Source of the DNA: JBEVJC01 sp040510375
GTDB taxonomy: Bacteria > Bacteroidota > Bacteroidia > Chitinophagales > Chitinophagaceae
NCBI GenBank assembly: GCA_040510375.1
Contig: JBEVJC010000005.1
Span: forward strand, 1 to 61,857
DNA length: 61,857 bases
Reading direction: 5' to 3'
In this document: one piece after another, positions 50,701 to 58,526 of the stretch
How positions within the stretch are numbered: the first letter of the stretch is position 1
How the letters are laid out: each line of letters begins with the position of its first letter
Notes under the pieces: model-generated
Seen by the model: only the letters and a program-made list of their open reading frames with translations
The model's database searches: none
Told to the model about the DNA's origin: nothing
Program-made: the position numbers and the translations under genes

Positions 50701-52395
50701 GCCTTTCAGGTTATCGATCTTAAATGAGGCAGTGACATTATAAGATAAGGAGATCTTGTGCAGGCCTGCGTTATAGCTGAAGGATGCCGGGCTTGCCAGT
50801 ATTGTGCCTGTTGAAATATTTACCAGGAAGATATCAGAAACATTACCTGAAAAAAGGATATTGGAAGGCAGTACCAGGTCAAACCGGATACTGGATTGAC
50901 CGGGAGCCAGATTAATATAAGTAGGCGAAGCAGCCAGCGGGAAATCATAGGATATCGTTGCCGGTACCAATGGAACCATCACCGCTGGCAGGTGGGGCAG
51001 GGCGGTGATAGAGGTAACGGCCGCATTCCGTACAATAGATGAAACAAGGTCGGTCAGGCCACTGCAGGGAGCATTATAATTAAAACGGATAACGGTCCCT
51101 GGTGTAGTGATGGAGCCAGCTGCTGGTCCGGGTACAGGGCAATATGTTTCATTGTACCGGAGATAGACAGTATCACCCGGACTAATTACGGGAACCTTGA
51201 ATGTAACTGAACCAGGTGCCGCGCCGAGACAGATGGCCGCGGCATTGTAAGTTTGCGATGTAGTTGGAACGATGCTGCTCCAGGTTCCGGAAATGCCAAG
51301 TTTGATCTGGAATGAAGAGAAGGCAGACTGGTTGGCGGCGTTCTCATTTGCATTGAACAGTTGTAATGCTGCAGGAAGCGTTGATGCGCTGGAAAAAAGC
51401 TGCAGGTTTAGTTCGTTTAAACGGACGCTGCCTATGTTTGCCAGACGTAGGGTTTGTTGTACAGTTCCTCCACGGCAGGTGAGAGGTTGCAGGTCGGGCA
51501 TCACCTTCAGGGAAGGCACAAAAGAATTATTGACGGTGGCGCCGGCTGTTGCTTTGCCCATAAATGCCGAACCGAAGCAGGGACTGCTTTCGCATCCAAA
51601 CCAGGTGGCAAAACGCGATTGCAGGAAACAGTTACTGACGATTGACACGTTCTCAACCAGTGTTATGGTTTGTCCCTGCGCAAGTATTCCGCCTGAAAAA
51701 GAAAAAGTAGTAATTGTATCAGAACCAATATAGGTTTTTGAAGTAAGGATGGTCCATCCTCCGCTGACAGATATTCCACGGATGTAAAGGCCGCTTCCGC
51801 TGGTATCGGCGAGCGTAAATTCTGTGATGGATCCATACCCGTTATTGACAATATTGATATTACGGGTATAGTTATCACCAGCAGAACCGAAATAACTGCT
51901 ATTGGTGATATTGGGTATCGTAAGAGATGCACTTTGTGTGTTGAAGGAGTTACTTTTTGTTGTAACTGACGGAAGCGTACTGGTGCTGAAATCGTAACTC
52001 ACCTGGCTGTTGACGGATAAAGAATTCTGCACTGCTGCGCAGGTAGCATATGCGGAATAGCTGAATTCCGTGAAACCCGGTGCTGCCGGGATAGAAGCCA
52101 GGGTTATTGTTGCGGTATTGGCTGAAACAGCTGATTCATTCAAGGTGCCTGTACCGCCCGTAACAGATGCTGAGCCTGCAACGTATACGTATCCTGTTGG
52201 AAGGTTGATAATCAGGGTACCATTCGGGCTTACAACTGTTCCCCCGTTTATGCGTACAGAAAAAATATAACTGCCATTACAAACGTTCACCGGGGTGGCC
52301 GGTGCGCCGTAATCGGGCTGCAGGGTCTGGGCGTTGAGATGGACTGTGCCATGGCTCAACAGGGCCATGAGGACTATTGTTAATATTCTTTTCAT
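44707..52395 (-). CDS. Giant repeat adhesin with gliding-motility/type-B C-terminal domain
   Basis: A 2562-aa secreted protein. I use the ATG at 52395 (MKRILTIVLMALLSHG); the frame can be extended only by a TTG at 52404. After the signal peptide come about 1400 residues of beta-rich, Ser/Thr/Gly-rich domains with few Cys. Five full and one partial copy of a roughly 160-residue module follow. Each contains a VCxPxTVDxTAxxxTAGS start, a YYIxGTxxxGC core, an SYPGSPxC segment and an SxTxxNGTC end. The last about 90 residues are the CHU_C/type-B domain (PNAFSPNNDGKNDVFKVYG, then GWDGRFKG), which directs export by the type IX system. It is probably a surface adhesin, by analogy with SprB. It is the first gene of the operon with PorP/SprF and OmpA proteins. 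Confidence 0.92.
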   Translation of the reverse strand: MKRILTIVLMALLSHGTVHLNAQTLQPDYGAPATPVNVCNGSYIFSVRINGGTVVSPNGTLIINLPTGYVYVAGSASVTGGTGTLNESAVSANTATITLASIPAAPGFTEFSYSAYATCAAVQNSLSVNSQVSYDFSTSTLPSVTTKSNSFNTQSASLTIPNITNSSYFGSAGDNYTRNINIVNNGYGSITEFTLADTSGSGLYIRGISVSGGWTILTSKTYIGSDTITTFSFSGGILAQGQTITLVENVSIVSNCFLQSRFATWFGCESSPCFGSAFMGKATAGATVNNSFVPSLKVMPDLQPLTCRGGTVQQTLRLANIGSVRLNELNLQLFSSASTLPAALQLFNANENAANQSAFSSFQIKLGISGTWSSIVPTTSQTYNAAAICLGAAPGSVTFKVPVISPGDTVYLRYNETYCPVPGPAAGSITTPGTVIRFNYNAPCSGLTDLVSSIVRNAAVTSITALPHLPAVMVPLVPATISYDFPLAASPTYINLAPGQSSIRFDLVLPSNILFSGNVSDIFLVNISTGTILASPASFSYNAGLHKISLSYNVTASFKIDNLKGASLRFGNLLLDCLLPSNGNTVTLDAYLRMTPACTEEEWILSNTGVLNFVCPVACGTSGGLNFSSFLTNRTNFGLADNDNNGIPDATGVPDPTKVRTDLAMPGDTVRTSFAGRISRGPGSPVAFTHGYAIDSFITGSGLMTAQTATVALYVSGSSLPFYTVTGLPVNSVGTYHKVDFSITALNSVSPLPAGYTEFADGDSVTVTIDFKVTGNPGSIQVPVEIRNHFFISDVADPLSLSDQYSCNANYPGRINIVGYEAGTNGTRTYSLVGAGTVATEMDHYLSIAGNHAGSKPFVNEYRPISIHNNLTYTIPAGSQYVSATATYSYTSGIGVVTTKTVSINPLSAGSNPLVFDLEALFNNGTFVRGDQGNSLLTTVIIQPTCDVVPKSHARFLMSQIATPGYQTGFPGNSIDVADSILYIIPEVLITTANTTPTATDNNVSWEIQVSNSSVAQALRVWMGRTNSTGTITVNSVQRLSGPGGYVISTVNLSGSGLYQLGTLAQTSNYYRINATFTSCEKDDMTLAYWYDCNNSGYPSSVSAATHKSTLTLEVIPLSSTLQTNIISEPVLTPLPDACDVLTYEVESSNTGASAIHDLKVLVGPAAGVDYAPGTFQVEYPAGSGGYVSVADVNVTSVPGGLLFSIPASQVNELYSQESLRIRFGVTTSCSFASGSSINFLSSGTSFCGTPISSDKQQSQIITIKGVPVQTNNYELHSSADEAVQDCITGDVYTTYHFKSVNLGPLPTGITDGFKFTLPAPWVADPATIVFTNDPAGASYTGVTAGTYNFLTGEGVQIGDFVELTVTVRVPAPASLTLPVGNSAAITENGVVRSGAICSSTGVACPSTEIIVASNTTTTILYNGVKVNQPVIQINHPAPVCAPQTVDITAAAVTAGSSTGLTYTYFTDAAATNAVLNPAAISVSGTYYIKGTSIAGCAVVEPVNVVINPLPVAGISYPGGPFCRIGTANVTITGQTGGTFSAGAGLVIDPVTGTIDLAASNAGTYTITYTFSNGTCPNTTTTSITIVNIPLLVLHDPAPVCPPATIDLTAPAVTAGSESGLTFSYYTDAAGTIVLVNPTAISVAGVYYIQGTLASGCKTAILPVTVTFNTPPVASISYPGSPYCATGTANVVRTGQAGGTYTGSAGLSIDPVTGAVNLGSSLPGTYTVTYSSTNGTCTGVSTTTITINAQPLLVITNPAQVCAPMTVDITNPAVTAGSETGLTLTYFRDAAGTIVLVNPTAIAVSGTYYIHAVNSAGCSVTMPVQVVIAPLPVASISYPGSPFCNGGTATPVITGQAGGVFSAGPGLIINNTTGQVDLTNSTAGTYTVTYSFTNGTCISDATATVIIEPVPTLVITDPAPVCAPSTVDLTAVAITAGSSTGLTFRYYTNAAGTIVLANPSAISVSGTYYIQGVTPGGCLTVLMPVNVLINPLPVATISYAGSPYCEADPVLVNVVITGQTGGSFASTPGLTLNGTTGQINIGTSLPGTYIITYTFSNGSCINNSSTSITIEPTPVLVINDPAPVCEPAGVDLTAASVTAGSTGSLVFGYYSDAAGTLVLANPSNITVSGIYYIRGTSVAGCGTSILPVNVVINPRPVATISYGPAQCYTSTGTFIVTQTGTTGGTYSSTTGLSIDPLTGTINIGASTPGTYTVSYNFTNGTCTNTATANVTINAIPVFTITDPMPACLPNTVDLTVASLKSSTTTGLVYSYYTDATGTTPLANPSSVGVSGTYYVQATNPLTGCISAILPVNVLVSTNPVITVTGAALVCRGEEVILTANSPGNTINWPALGTSGATAVIHPQNNGTYLATATNAAGCMSTASVTVNVRDFNISLTAGANPVMPGGSVSLFSTANDVYTVTAWTPASYFSTQTSYNQTINIGGTAETFAVIGVSDDGCIDTAQVTINLEPGDKDFYIPNAFSPNNDGKNDVFKVYGSAVKSIELRVFNQWGELLFESKDRSIGWDGRFKGVIQPVGVYPFGVKVTFYDNRVVTKKGLVNLVR
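45500..48130 (-). repeat. Array of about 480-bp modules inside the adhesin gene
   Basis: The module start (VCAPxTVD or equivalent) recurs at about 48070, 47590, 47108, 46628, 46138 and 45650, a spacing of 480-490 bp. The units are diverged, not identical. The last is fused to a different Ig-like segment before the C-terminal domain. Such arrays are prone to copy-number change. Confidence 0.8.
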
Positions 52396-52404
52396 GCTGC
52401 GCAA

Positions 52405-53155
52405 AAACTCGGGTAACAGCTTACGATCTAAAAAGGGTTCAACAATTCAAACCGGGTAAGCCGAAATAATTACTGACTTCTAATTGCCGGGTGAACCAGC
52501 GGTTGGAGTAAAAGGTATCCGGAGATGTTTTGCGGAGACAGGAAAAGTTTGTCGTGCAGATCGGTTTTTCATGCTGTTAGATTTGGATGTTGGACAATGG
52601 CTTTGTAGCCTAAAATAAACGGTTTGACAACTCACAAACAACGGTTTGCTTAAAAAAATTGCCTATCGCTGAAATGTGGCGTACGTTCCAATAACAACTA
52701 AGTGTTTACAATTATTGTGTGTTATACGCAAATGCTTAATAACTAGACCATTTTAAAAAAAATGCAGCCTGTTTTGGATTTCTGAAAGGAATAGTTATTT
52801 TCCGGGCGTAAAATCCGTCCGATTTAAGCGAAAATCAGCTGAAATACGCTGAAATACAGGACCCATGCGGGTTTTACGGATACATATAATTACTCATACG
52901 ATTTGGGCCGATGGACTCAAACTCACCTCTTCGTAAGAATTCCCGTCGATTTACTGACATGGTATGAAAATATGCCATATTTAACCGTATAAATACGGAA
53001 AAAGGGGATTCAAACGGGTATCTGCGGGTAAATATCATCAGCGGTATTGTCAGGATTTTACGTCTGTTATGCGGAACCTCCCTAAAGCAAAATTTACATT
53101 CCATTAAAATTGCTCCGGTTCATTGTCCGTGCGATCGGTTAATTTCGCCTGGATT
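52405..53155. other. Divergent intergenic region, adhesin/ABC exporter
   Basis: About 750 bp without a convincing gene. A small perfect direct repeat (GCTGAAATAC twice, near 52838-52860) and the exporter's -7 box at 53140-53147 are the only signals I can name. No consensus -7 was found facing the adhesin gene. The length suggests a complex control region for the adhesin operon. Confidence 0.5.
53140..53147 (+). promoter_or_regulatory. -7 element of the ABC exporter gene
   Basis: TAATTTCG matches TAnnTTTG at 7 of 8 positions. The predicted start is only about 4 nt before the ATG at 53156. Confidence 0.35.
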
Positions 53156-54985
53156 ATGAAGCATTTCCGTACGATCAGAAAATATTTCTGGAAATACAGG
53201 GTTCGGTTATCGATCGGTATCGTTTTTATCTTTGTTTCCAACTATTTCAGTGTGTTAACGCCGCAAATCACCGGATTTGTGATCGATTTTGTACAGCGTT
53301 CGCTCAATCTGCCAGGGTACCAGCCACGTCTCCGGCCTCCGGGATATGATCCGTTGGTTAACCAATTCATCGGGTTTATTGGTTCGGGTTACAGTATTTC
53401 CAGGGTGGTGGCCCTTTGTGGTATCGTGATACTGGTGCTGGCTCTCTTACGTGGTATCTTCCTTTTTATGATGCGGCAGACCATTATTGTCATGAGCAGG
53501 CATATTGAATATGATCAGAAAAATGAAGTTTATCGTCATTACCAGCAACTGGATATGGCGTTTTACAAACAGAACAGTACCGGCGACCTGATGAACCGCA
53601 TTACGGAGGACGTCAGCAGGGTAAGGATGTTTTCCGGCCCGGCCATAATGTACCTGGTCAACCTGATTGCCGTTATTTCACTGGCGGTGTTTTTTATGGT
53701 TAAACGGGATGCAACCCTGACCGCCTACGTGCTGGCACCACTGCCCATCCTGGCGGTTGCAATCTATTACGTAAACAACCTCATCCATAAAAAAAGCGAG
53801 ACTATCCAGGAAGCTCTGTCCGACCTGACCACCAATGCCCAGGAGTCATACTCCGGCATCCGTGTCATCAAATCCTTTGTGCAGGAGCGTGCCATGCTTG
53901 GCTTCTTTATGAAAAACAGTGAGAATTACAGGACCAGTGCAATCGGCCTGGCGAAGGTTGAAGCCATTTATTTTCCGTCGATCAACCTGCTGATCGGGTT
54001 AAGCACCCTGTTCACCATTATGATCGGCGGCCTCTATTTTATTAATGGTACCCATAATATGGATATCTCTACGATTGTGGAGTTTGTGATGTATATAAAC
54101 ATGCTCACTTTTCCGGTAAGTGCTATCGGGTTAACAGCGAGTATGATCCAGCGGGCGGCCGCATCACAAAAAAGGATCAATGAATTCCTGGATACCGTTC
54201 CCGGAATCAGTGCCAATGAAACAGCTCCGGAAGTCCGCATTAAGGGCTCGATCCGTTTTGAGCATACAGGTTTCACCTATCCCGATACCGGGGTGGAGGC
54301 AATTGCCGGTTTCAACCTGGAGATAAACGCAGGAGAAAAAATTGCAATCATTGGTCGCACCGGCAGCGGAAAGACCACCATTGCCCATCTCTTACTCCGG
54401 ATGTACGATCCGACAGTTGGGCGGATCCTCATCGATGGCACAGATATCCGTGAACTTCCCCTGAAATCGCTCCGCGAACAGATCAGTTATGTACCCCAGG
54501 ATGGATTCCTGTTCAGTGATACCGTATCCAACAATATTGGTTTTGGATTTGAAAGTTCGAGTCAGGAAGATGTGGTTCGTTCGGCCAGCCTGGCGAGTGT
54601 GCAGAAAGAAATCCTCTCTTTCTCCGAAGGTTATTCCACAATGATCGGTGAACGGGGAGTTACACTTAGTGGCGGACAAAAACAGCGGATCTCCATTGCG
54701 CGCGCATTGCTGAAAGACCCGGCAATAGTGATCTTCGACGATTGCCTGAGTGCAGTAGACGCAAAAACCGAAAAGGAAATAACGGCAAATCTCAACGAAT
54801 ACCTTGCAGGGAAAACCGCCATCATTATCACACACCGTGTTTTCTCCCTTCTGGAGTTTGATCGTATTATCGTGCTGGATCATGGCCGTATTGCCGAGCA
54901 GGGAAGCCACCGCGATCTCCTGGCGGCTAATGGTTATTACGCAGAACTGTATGCAAGGCAGCAGGCGATCGACCAGGATGTCTGA
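53156..54985 (+). CDS. ABC exporter, fused permease-ATPase (MsbA/MDR type)
   Basis: A 609-aa half-transporter that should work as a dimer in the inner membrane. The start is the ATG at 53156 (MKHFRTIRKYFWKYR); the longer frame uses a TTG. Six membrane helices lie in residues about 18-310, with an unusually long loop between helices 1 and 2 (RSLNLPGYQPRLRPPGYDPL). The ATPase has Walker A GRTGSGKTT, Q-loop YVPQDGF, signature LSGGQKQR, Walker B AIVIFDDCLSAVD and H-loop IIITHR. The residue after Walker B is Asp instead of the catalytic Glu, as in degenerate sites of heterodimeric exporters, so it may pair with another half-transporter. The substrate is not readable. Confidence 0.92.
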   Translation: MKHFRTIRKYFWKYRVRLSIGIVFIFVSNYFSVLTPQITGFVIDFVQRSLNLPGYQPRLRPPGYDPLVNQFIGFIGSGYSISRVVALCGIVILVLALLRGIFLFMMRQTIIVMSRHIEYDQKNEVYRHYQQLDMAFYKQNSTGDLMNRITEDVSRVRMFSGPAIMYLVNLIAVISLAVFFMVKRDATLTAYVLAPLPILAVAIYYVNNLIHKKSETIQEALSDLTTNAQESYSGIRVIKSFVQERAMLGFFMKNSENYRTSAIGLAKVEAIYFPSINLLIGLSTLFTIMIGGLYFINGTHNMDISTIVEFVMYINMLTFPVSAIGLTASMIQRAAASQKRINEFLDTVPGISANETAPEVRIKGSIRFEHTGFTYPDTGVEAIAGFNLEINAGEKIAIIGRTGSGKTTIAHLLLRMYDPTVGRILIDGTDIRELPLKSLREQISYVPQDGFLFSDTVSNNIGFGFESSSQEDVVRSASLASVQKEILSFSEGYSTMIGERGVTLSGGQKQRISIARALLKDPAIVIFDDCLSAVDAKTEKEITANLNEYLAGKTAIIITHRVFSLLEFDRIIVLDHGRIAEQGSHRDLLAANGYYAELYARQQAIDQDV

Positions 54986-55016
54986 TCACCTCCCCCTCGG
55001 GCAACAGATTGTCCTC

Positions 55017-55043
55017 CAAACCCGCACCAGCGGGGTTTTGCAG
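55017..55043 (+). terminator. Possible terminator after the ABC exporter gene
   Basis: AAACCCGC and GCGGGGTTTT form a stem with one bulged G and an ACCA loop, ending in T residues. It is weaker than the other terminators in the window. Confidence 0.5.
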
Positions 55044-55079
55044 ACCTGTCAGGTATGGAGGAACTAAATTTTCTTCATC

Positions 55080-55110
55080 TTTGGCTGTTTCAAAAACATC
55101 TCTATATTTG
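55080..55110 (+). promoter_or_regulatory. Consensus promoter of the DUF3276 gene
   Basis: TTTG (55080-55083), exactly 19 nt, TATATTTG (55103-55110): a full match to the Bacteroidota -33/-7 consensus. The predicted leader is about 40 nt. Confidence 0.8.
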
Positions 55111-55155
55111 TAAGTAATACAAGGTCATTTTAAATCATCTGCAAAACCTACTAAC

Positions 55156-55620
55156 GTGGCGTACGAGAACAACGACAAGAAAATTGAAAGTATCTACAGT
55201 AAACGGATCCGTGCCGGTAAAAGAAGAACTTATTTTTTCGATGTAAGGGCCACAAGGGGTAATGATTATTACCTCACCATTACTGAAAGCCGTAAACGTT
55301 TTGATGATAACGGTTATGACAGGCATAAGGTGTTTCTTTATAAAGAAGACTTCAACAAATTCATCAAGGCCCTCAACGAAGCAGTCGATTATGTGAAAAC
55401 AGAGCTCATGCCTGATTTCGATTTTGATGCATTCAACCATGATGAAGCATATGATGGGGAAGGAGAACATACCGGTGAAAACCAGGCTCCGTATGTTGCC
55501 CCTGAATCTGCTGTGAAGAAAGAAGAAACAGAGGAAGAAGAAGTTCCTGCACCAGCGCCGGTTGTATCCACTATCAATGACACAGTTGCTGCCAATAACG
55601 AAGAAGTTGACAAATGGTAA
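55156..55620 (+). CDS. DUF3276 / PUR-alpha-like nucleic-acid-binding protein
   Basis: A 154-aa cytosolic protein starting with GTG (MAYENNDKKIESIYSKRIRA). The PUR-like domain spans about 8-95: GKRRTYFFDVRATRGNDYYL, then SRKRFDDNGYDRHKVFLYKE, typical of the family found throughout Bacteroidota. It binds single-stranded nucleic acid in characterised PUR proteins; the bacterial role is not settled. The C-terminal 55 residues are acidic and low in complexity (EETEEEEVPAPAPV), probably disordered. A consensus promoter and a strong terminator make it a highly expressed single-gene unit. Confidence 0.93.
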   Translation: MAYENNDKKIESIYSKRIRAGKRRTYFFDVRATRGNDYYLTITESRKRFDDNGYDRHKVFLYKEDFNKFIKALNEAVDYVKTELMPDFDFDAFNHDEAYDGEGEHTGENQAPYVAPESAVKKEETEEEEVPAPAPVVSTINDTVAANNEEVDKW

Positions 55621-55623
55621 TCA

Positions 55624-55673
55624 CCATCTGTTTTAAAAAAAAGAGGCCGTCTTAACAGATGGCCTCTTTTTTT
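55624..55673 (+). terminator. Terminator with an alternative upstream stem after DUF3276
   Basis: The terminator stem pairs AAAGAGGCC (ending 55648) with GGCCTCTTT (55661-55669) before a T run. A second perfect 9-bp pairing, CCATCTGTT (55624-55632) with AACAGATGG (55654-55662), shares GG at 55661-55662 with it, so the two stems compete. Confidence 0.85.
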
Positions 55674-55750
55674 ATCTGGAACTGTTCGGTTTATCGGATT
55701 ACCTGTATCATTTATCGTTTGTGCGATTTGATTTACCTGCAACGCTGCAA

Positions 55751-57406
55751 CTACTGTTTTTTCATTTTTTTATACGCGTTGATCAACCCGCTTGTTGATG
55801 AATCGTGACCCGTTACCTGGTCCGTGGTCAGTAACTCCGGAAGTATTTTACTCGCCAGTTGTTTACCCAGTTCAACACCCCACTGGTCAAAGCTGAAAAT
55901 ATCCCAGATCACGCCCTGCACAAAGATTTTATGTTCATACATCGCGATTAACTGACCTAAAGTATACGGCGTGATTTTTTTGATCAGGAATGAATTGGTG
56001 GGCCTGCTTCCGGTGAAGACCTTGAATGGAAGAAGACGGTTTACCTGCTCATCCGATAATCCCTGTTTCCTCAATTCTTCTCCCACTTCATCACTTGTCT
56101 TGCCGTTCATCAATGCTTCGGTCTGCGCAAAAAAGTTCGACAACAGTTTGGGATGATGGTCGCCGATCGGGTTATGGCTCTGGGCAGGTGCAATAAAATC
56201 GCAGGGAATCAGCGGCACACCCTGATGGATAAGCTGGTAAAATGCGTGTTGCCCATTGGTGCCGGGCTCGCCCCAGATCACCGGTCCGGTTGCATAACTT
56301 ACCGGGTGGCCATTACGGTCCACACTCTTTCCGTTACTTTCCATATTGCCCTGCTGGAAATAGGCGGCGAAACGACTCATGTACTGATCGTACGGAAGGA
56401 TCGCCTCCGACTGCACGCCAAAGAAATTGATATACCACAGGCTCGTAAGAGCCATGATTACAGGGATATTTTTATCAAAAGCTGTTTCGGAAAAATGCTG
56501 GTCGGTACTATGTGCGCCTTCAAGCAGGTGCTCAAAATTTTTGTATCCGATGGTAAGGGCAATGGAAAGTCCGATTGCACTCCATAACGAATAACGGCCA
56601 CCTACCCAGTCCCAGAATTCAAACATATTTTCCTTATCGATTCCGAAAGCGACCACTTCTTTTTCATTGGTGGAAAGCGCCACAAAATGTTTGGCAACAT
56701 GTTCTTTGTCCTTTGCTTTTTTCAGGAACCAGTCGCGCGCTGTCAATGCATTGGTCATCGTTTCCTGTGTGGTAAACGTTTTCGATGCCACCAGGAACAG
56801 GGTACGTTCAGGTTTTACTTTTTTGAGTGTTTCAGCAATCTGTGTTCCATCTACGTTTGAAACAAAGTAGGTCTCGATACCATCTACCTGGTACGGCTTC
56901 AGCGCTTCTGTCACCATCTGAGGTCCCAGATCGCTGCCACCGATGCCGATGTTTACGATATACCGGATACGTTTTCCGGTATAACCCCTGTGTTTGCCGG
57001 TATGTACAGCCTCACAGAAATCCTTCATCTTCCTGAGCACTTTCCTTACTTCGGGCATTACATCCACCCCATCACTGTACACCGGGCTTTTGGAAAGGTT
57101 GCGAAGTGCAATATGAAGTACAGCGCGGTTCTCGGTTTCATTGATACGTTCGCCGTTGTACATGGCCCCGATGGCATCCTTTACCTGGCATTCATCTGCC
57201 AGCTGCAGCAATAGCCGGAGGGTATTGTCGGTGATCATGTTTTTTGAATAATCAAAAAGAATATCCTCGTGCCGGATATGATACCTGTCAAAGCGACCTG
57301 GGTCTGAAGAAAAAAGGTCTCTCATACGCACCGATTGCATCACGGCAAAATCTTCTTTGAGTAATTGCCAGGCTGTTGTGTTCACTGGATTGATCTTTGG
57401 GAGCAT
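55751..57406 (-). CDS. pgi: Glucose-6-phosphate isomerase
   Basis: A 551-aa cytosolic enzyme that interconverts glucose-6-phosphate and fructose-6-phosphate. The length is that of the long bacterial type. Signatures are VNIGIGGSDLGPQMVTEAL, the family pattern FWDWVGGRYSLWSAIGLS, and the C-terminal DIFSFDQWGVELGKQLA. The catalytic Glu in VIWGEPGTNGQHAFYQLIHQ and the His in that motif are present. It begins 3 bp after the stop of the threonine aldolase gene, so both form one transcript, an unusual pairing with no evident metabolic link. Confidence 0.98.
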   Translation of the reverse strand: MLPKINPVNTTAWQLLKEDFAVMQSVRMRDLFSSDPGRFDRYHIRHEDILFDYSKNMITDNTLRLLLQLADECQVKDAIGAMYNGERINETENRAVLHIALRNLSKSPVYSDGVDVMPEVRKVLRKMKDFCEAVHTGKHRGYTGKRIRYIVNIGIGGSDLGPQMVTEALKPYQVDGIETYFVSNVDGTQIAETLKKVKPERTLFLVASKTFTTQETMTNALTARDWFLKKAKDKEHVAKHFVALSTNEKEVVAFGIDKENMFEFWDWVGGRYSLWSAIGLSIALTIGYKNFEHLLEGAHSTDQHFSETAFDKNIPVIMALTSLWYINFFGVQSEAILPYDQYMSRFAAYFQQGNMESNGKSVDRNGHPVSYATGPVIWGEPGTNGQHAFYQLIHQGVPLIPCDFIAPAQSHNPIGDHHPKLLSNFFAQTEALMNGKTSDEVGEELRKQGLSDEQVNRLLPFKVFTGSRPTNSFLIKKITPYTLGQLIAMYEHKIFVQGVIWDIFSFDQWGVELGKQLASKILPELLTTDQVTGHDSSTSGLINAYKKMKKQ

Positions 57407-57409
57407 GGA

Positions 57410-58426
57410 CTACAGTTTATTTATGATTTCAATTGTACGTTCTACCATTTCGGGACTGATATCAAGATGGAGGACAAACCTGACCCGGTTAGGTGCGATG
57501 GCATACGACAGGATTCCCTTGTCCTTAAGCCGGGCCACCAGTTCCGGTGCGGTCAGTCCGGGTTTCAACTGGAAGATAAGGATGTTGGTCTCGGCTGGCA
57601 AAGTTAATTCAACAAATTCCTTCCGGCTTACCACCTCTGCAATTTGTGTTGTATAAATATGATCTTCCTTTAACCTTTCAATATTGTTTTTCAGCGCATA
57701 AATCCCCGCAGCGGCAAGTACACCTGCCTGCCGCATCCCACCGCCAAATACCTTACGTACACGCCTGGCTTTACGGATGAATTCCGAATTGCCCAGCAGC
57801 AGGCTTCCCACCGGGCAGCCCAGGCTTTTACTCAGGCAGATCGATATGCTGTGGAACTGCTGGCCATACTGGATCGCCGTTTCGTTTTTGGCAACCATGG
57901 CATTCCATAACCTGGCACCGTCGAGGTGCAGAGGCAATCCATGTTCATCGCAGACCTTTCGGATGCGTTTAATTTCTTCAAAATCGTAACAACTCCCGCC
58001 GCCGCGGTTACTGGTATTTTCCAGGCAAACAAGGCTCGATTTAGCCCGGTGGATATCATCGGGGTTGATGGCTGCGAGTACCTGTTCCGCTGTAACGCGA
58101 CCGTAATTGCCGGGCAACAGTTTCACTGATGCACCGGAATTAAAAGCAATACCACCGCCTTCATATTGGTAAATATGGGCGTTCTCATCACAGATAACTT
58201 CATCACCGGGCTGTGTGTGACATTTAATGGCGATCTGGTTGGTCATGGTACCCGAAGGACAAAAAACAGCGGCCTCCATTCCAAACATGGCTGAAGCATT
58301 AGCTTCCAGCTCGTTGATGGAAGGGTCTTCCCCGAATACATCATCTCCCAGTTTTGCGGTTCGCATAGCTTCAGCCATTGCTGGTCCGGGTCTTGTAACG
58401 GTATCCGAGCGGTAATCAATGATCAT
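57410..58426 (-). CDS. ltaE: Low-specificity threonine aldolase (PLP-dependent)
   Basis: A 338-aa fold-type I PLP enzyme that cleaves threonine or allo-threonine to glycine and acetaldehyde. The N-terminus IDYRSDTVTRPGPAMAEAM is diagnostic. The conserved GDDVFGEDPSINELE, the pyridoxal-stacking His in CDENAHIYQYEGGG and the PLP Lys in SICLSKSLGCPVGS are present. There is no signal peptide. It precedes pgi by 3 bp on the same strand. Specificity between L-threonine and L-allo-threonine cannot be told from sequence. Confidence 0.94.
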   Translation of the reverse strand: MIIDYRSDTVTRPGPAMAEAMRTAKLGDDVFGEDPSINELEANASAMFGMEAAVFCPSGTMTNQIAIKCHTQPGDEVICDENAHIYQYEGGGIAFNSGASVKLLPGNYGRVTAEQVLAAINPDDIHRAKSSLVCLENTSNRGGGSCYDFEEIKRIRKVCDEHGLPLHLDGARLWNAMVAKNETAIQYGQQFHSISICLSKSLGCPVGSLLLGNSEFIRKARRVRKVFGGGMRQAGVLAAAGIYALKNNIERLKEDHIYTTQIAEVVSRKEFVELTLPAETNILIFQLKPGLTAPELVARLKDKGILSYAIAPNRVRFVLHLDISPEMVERTIEIINKL

Positions 58427-58526
58427 TTAAATGTTTTTCTGCAAGATAATCCGTTCGCGGTTCAAATCGAACGGTTCACGAAAGAGAATTCAACCAAGTC
58501 GCACCCTTTGATTATTTTGCCCTTCA

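Noticed and set aside
44707..52404. Many 60-150-aa plus-strand frames inside the adhesin gene
   Set aside because: They are shadows of the long minus-strand frame, rich in its reversed repeat sequence, with no promoter or domain support.
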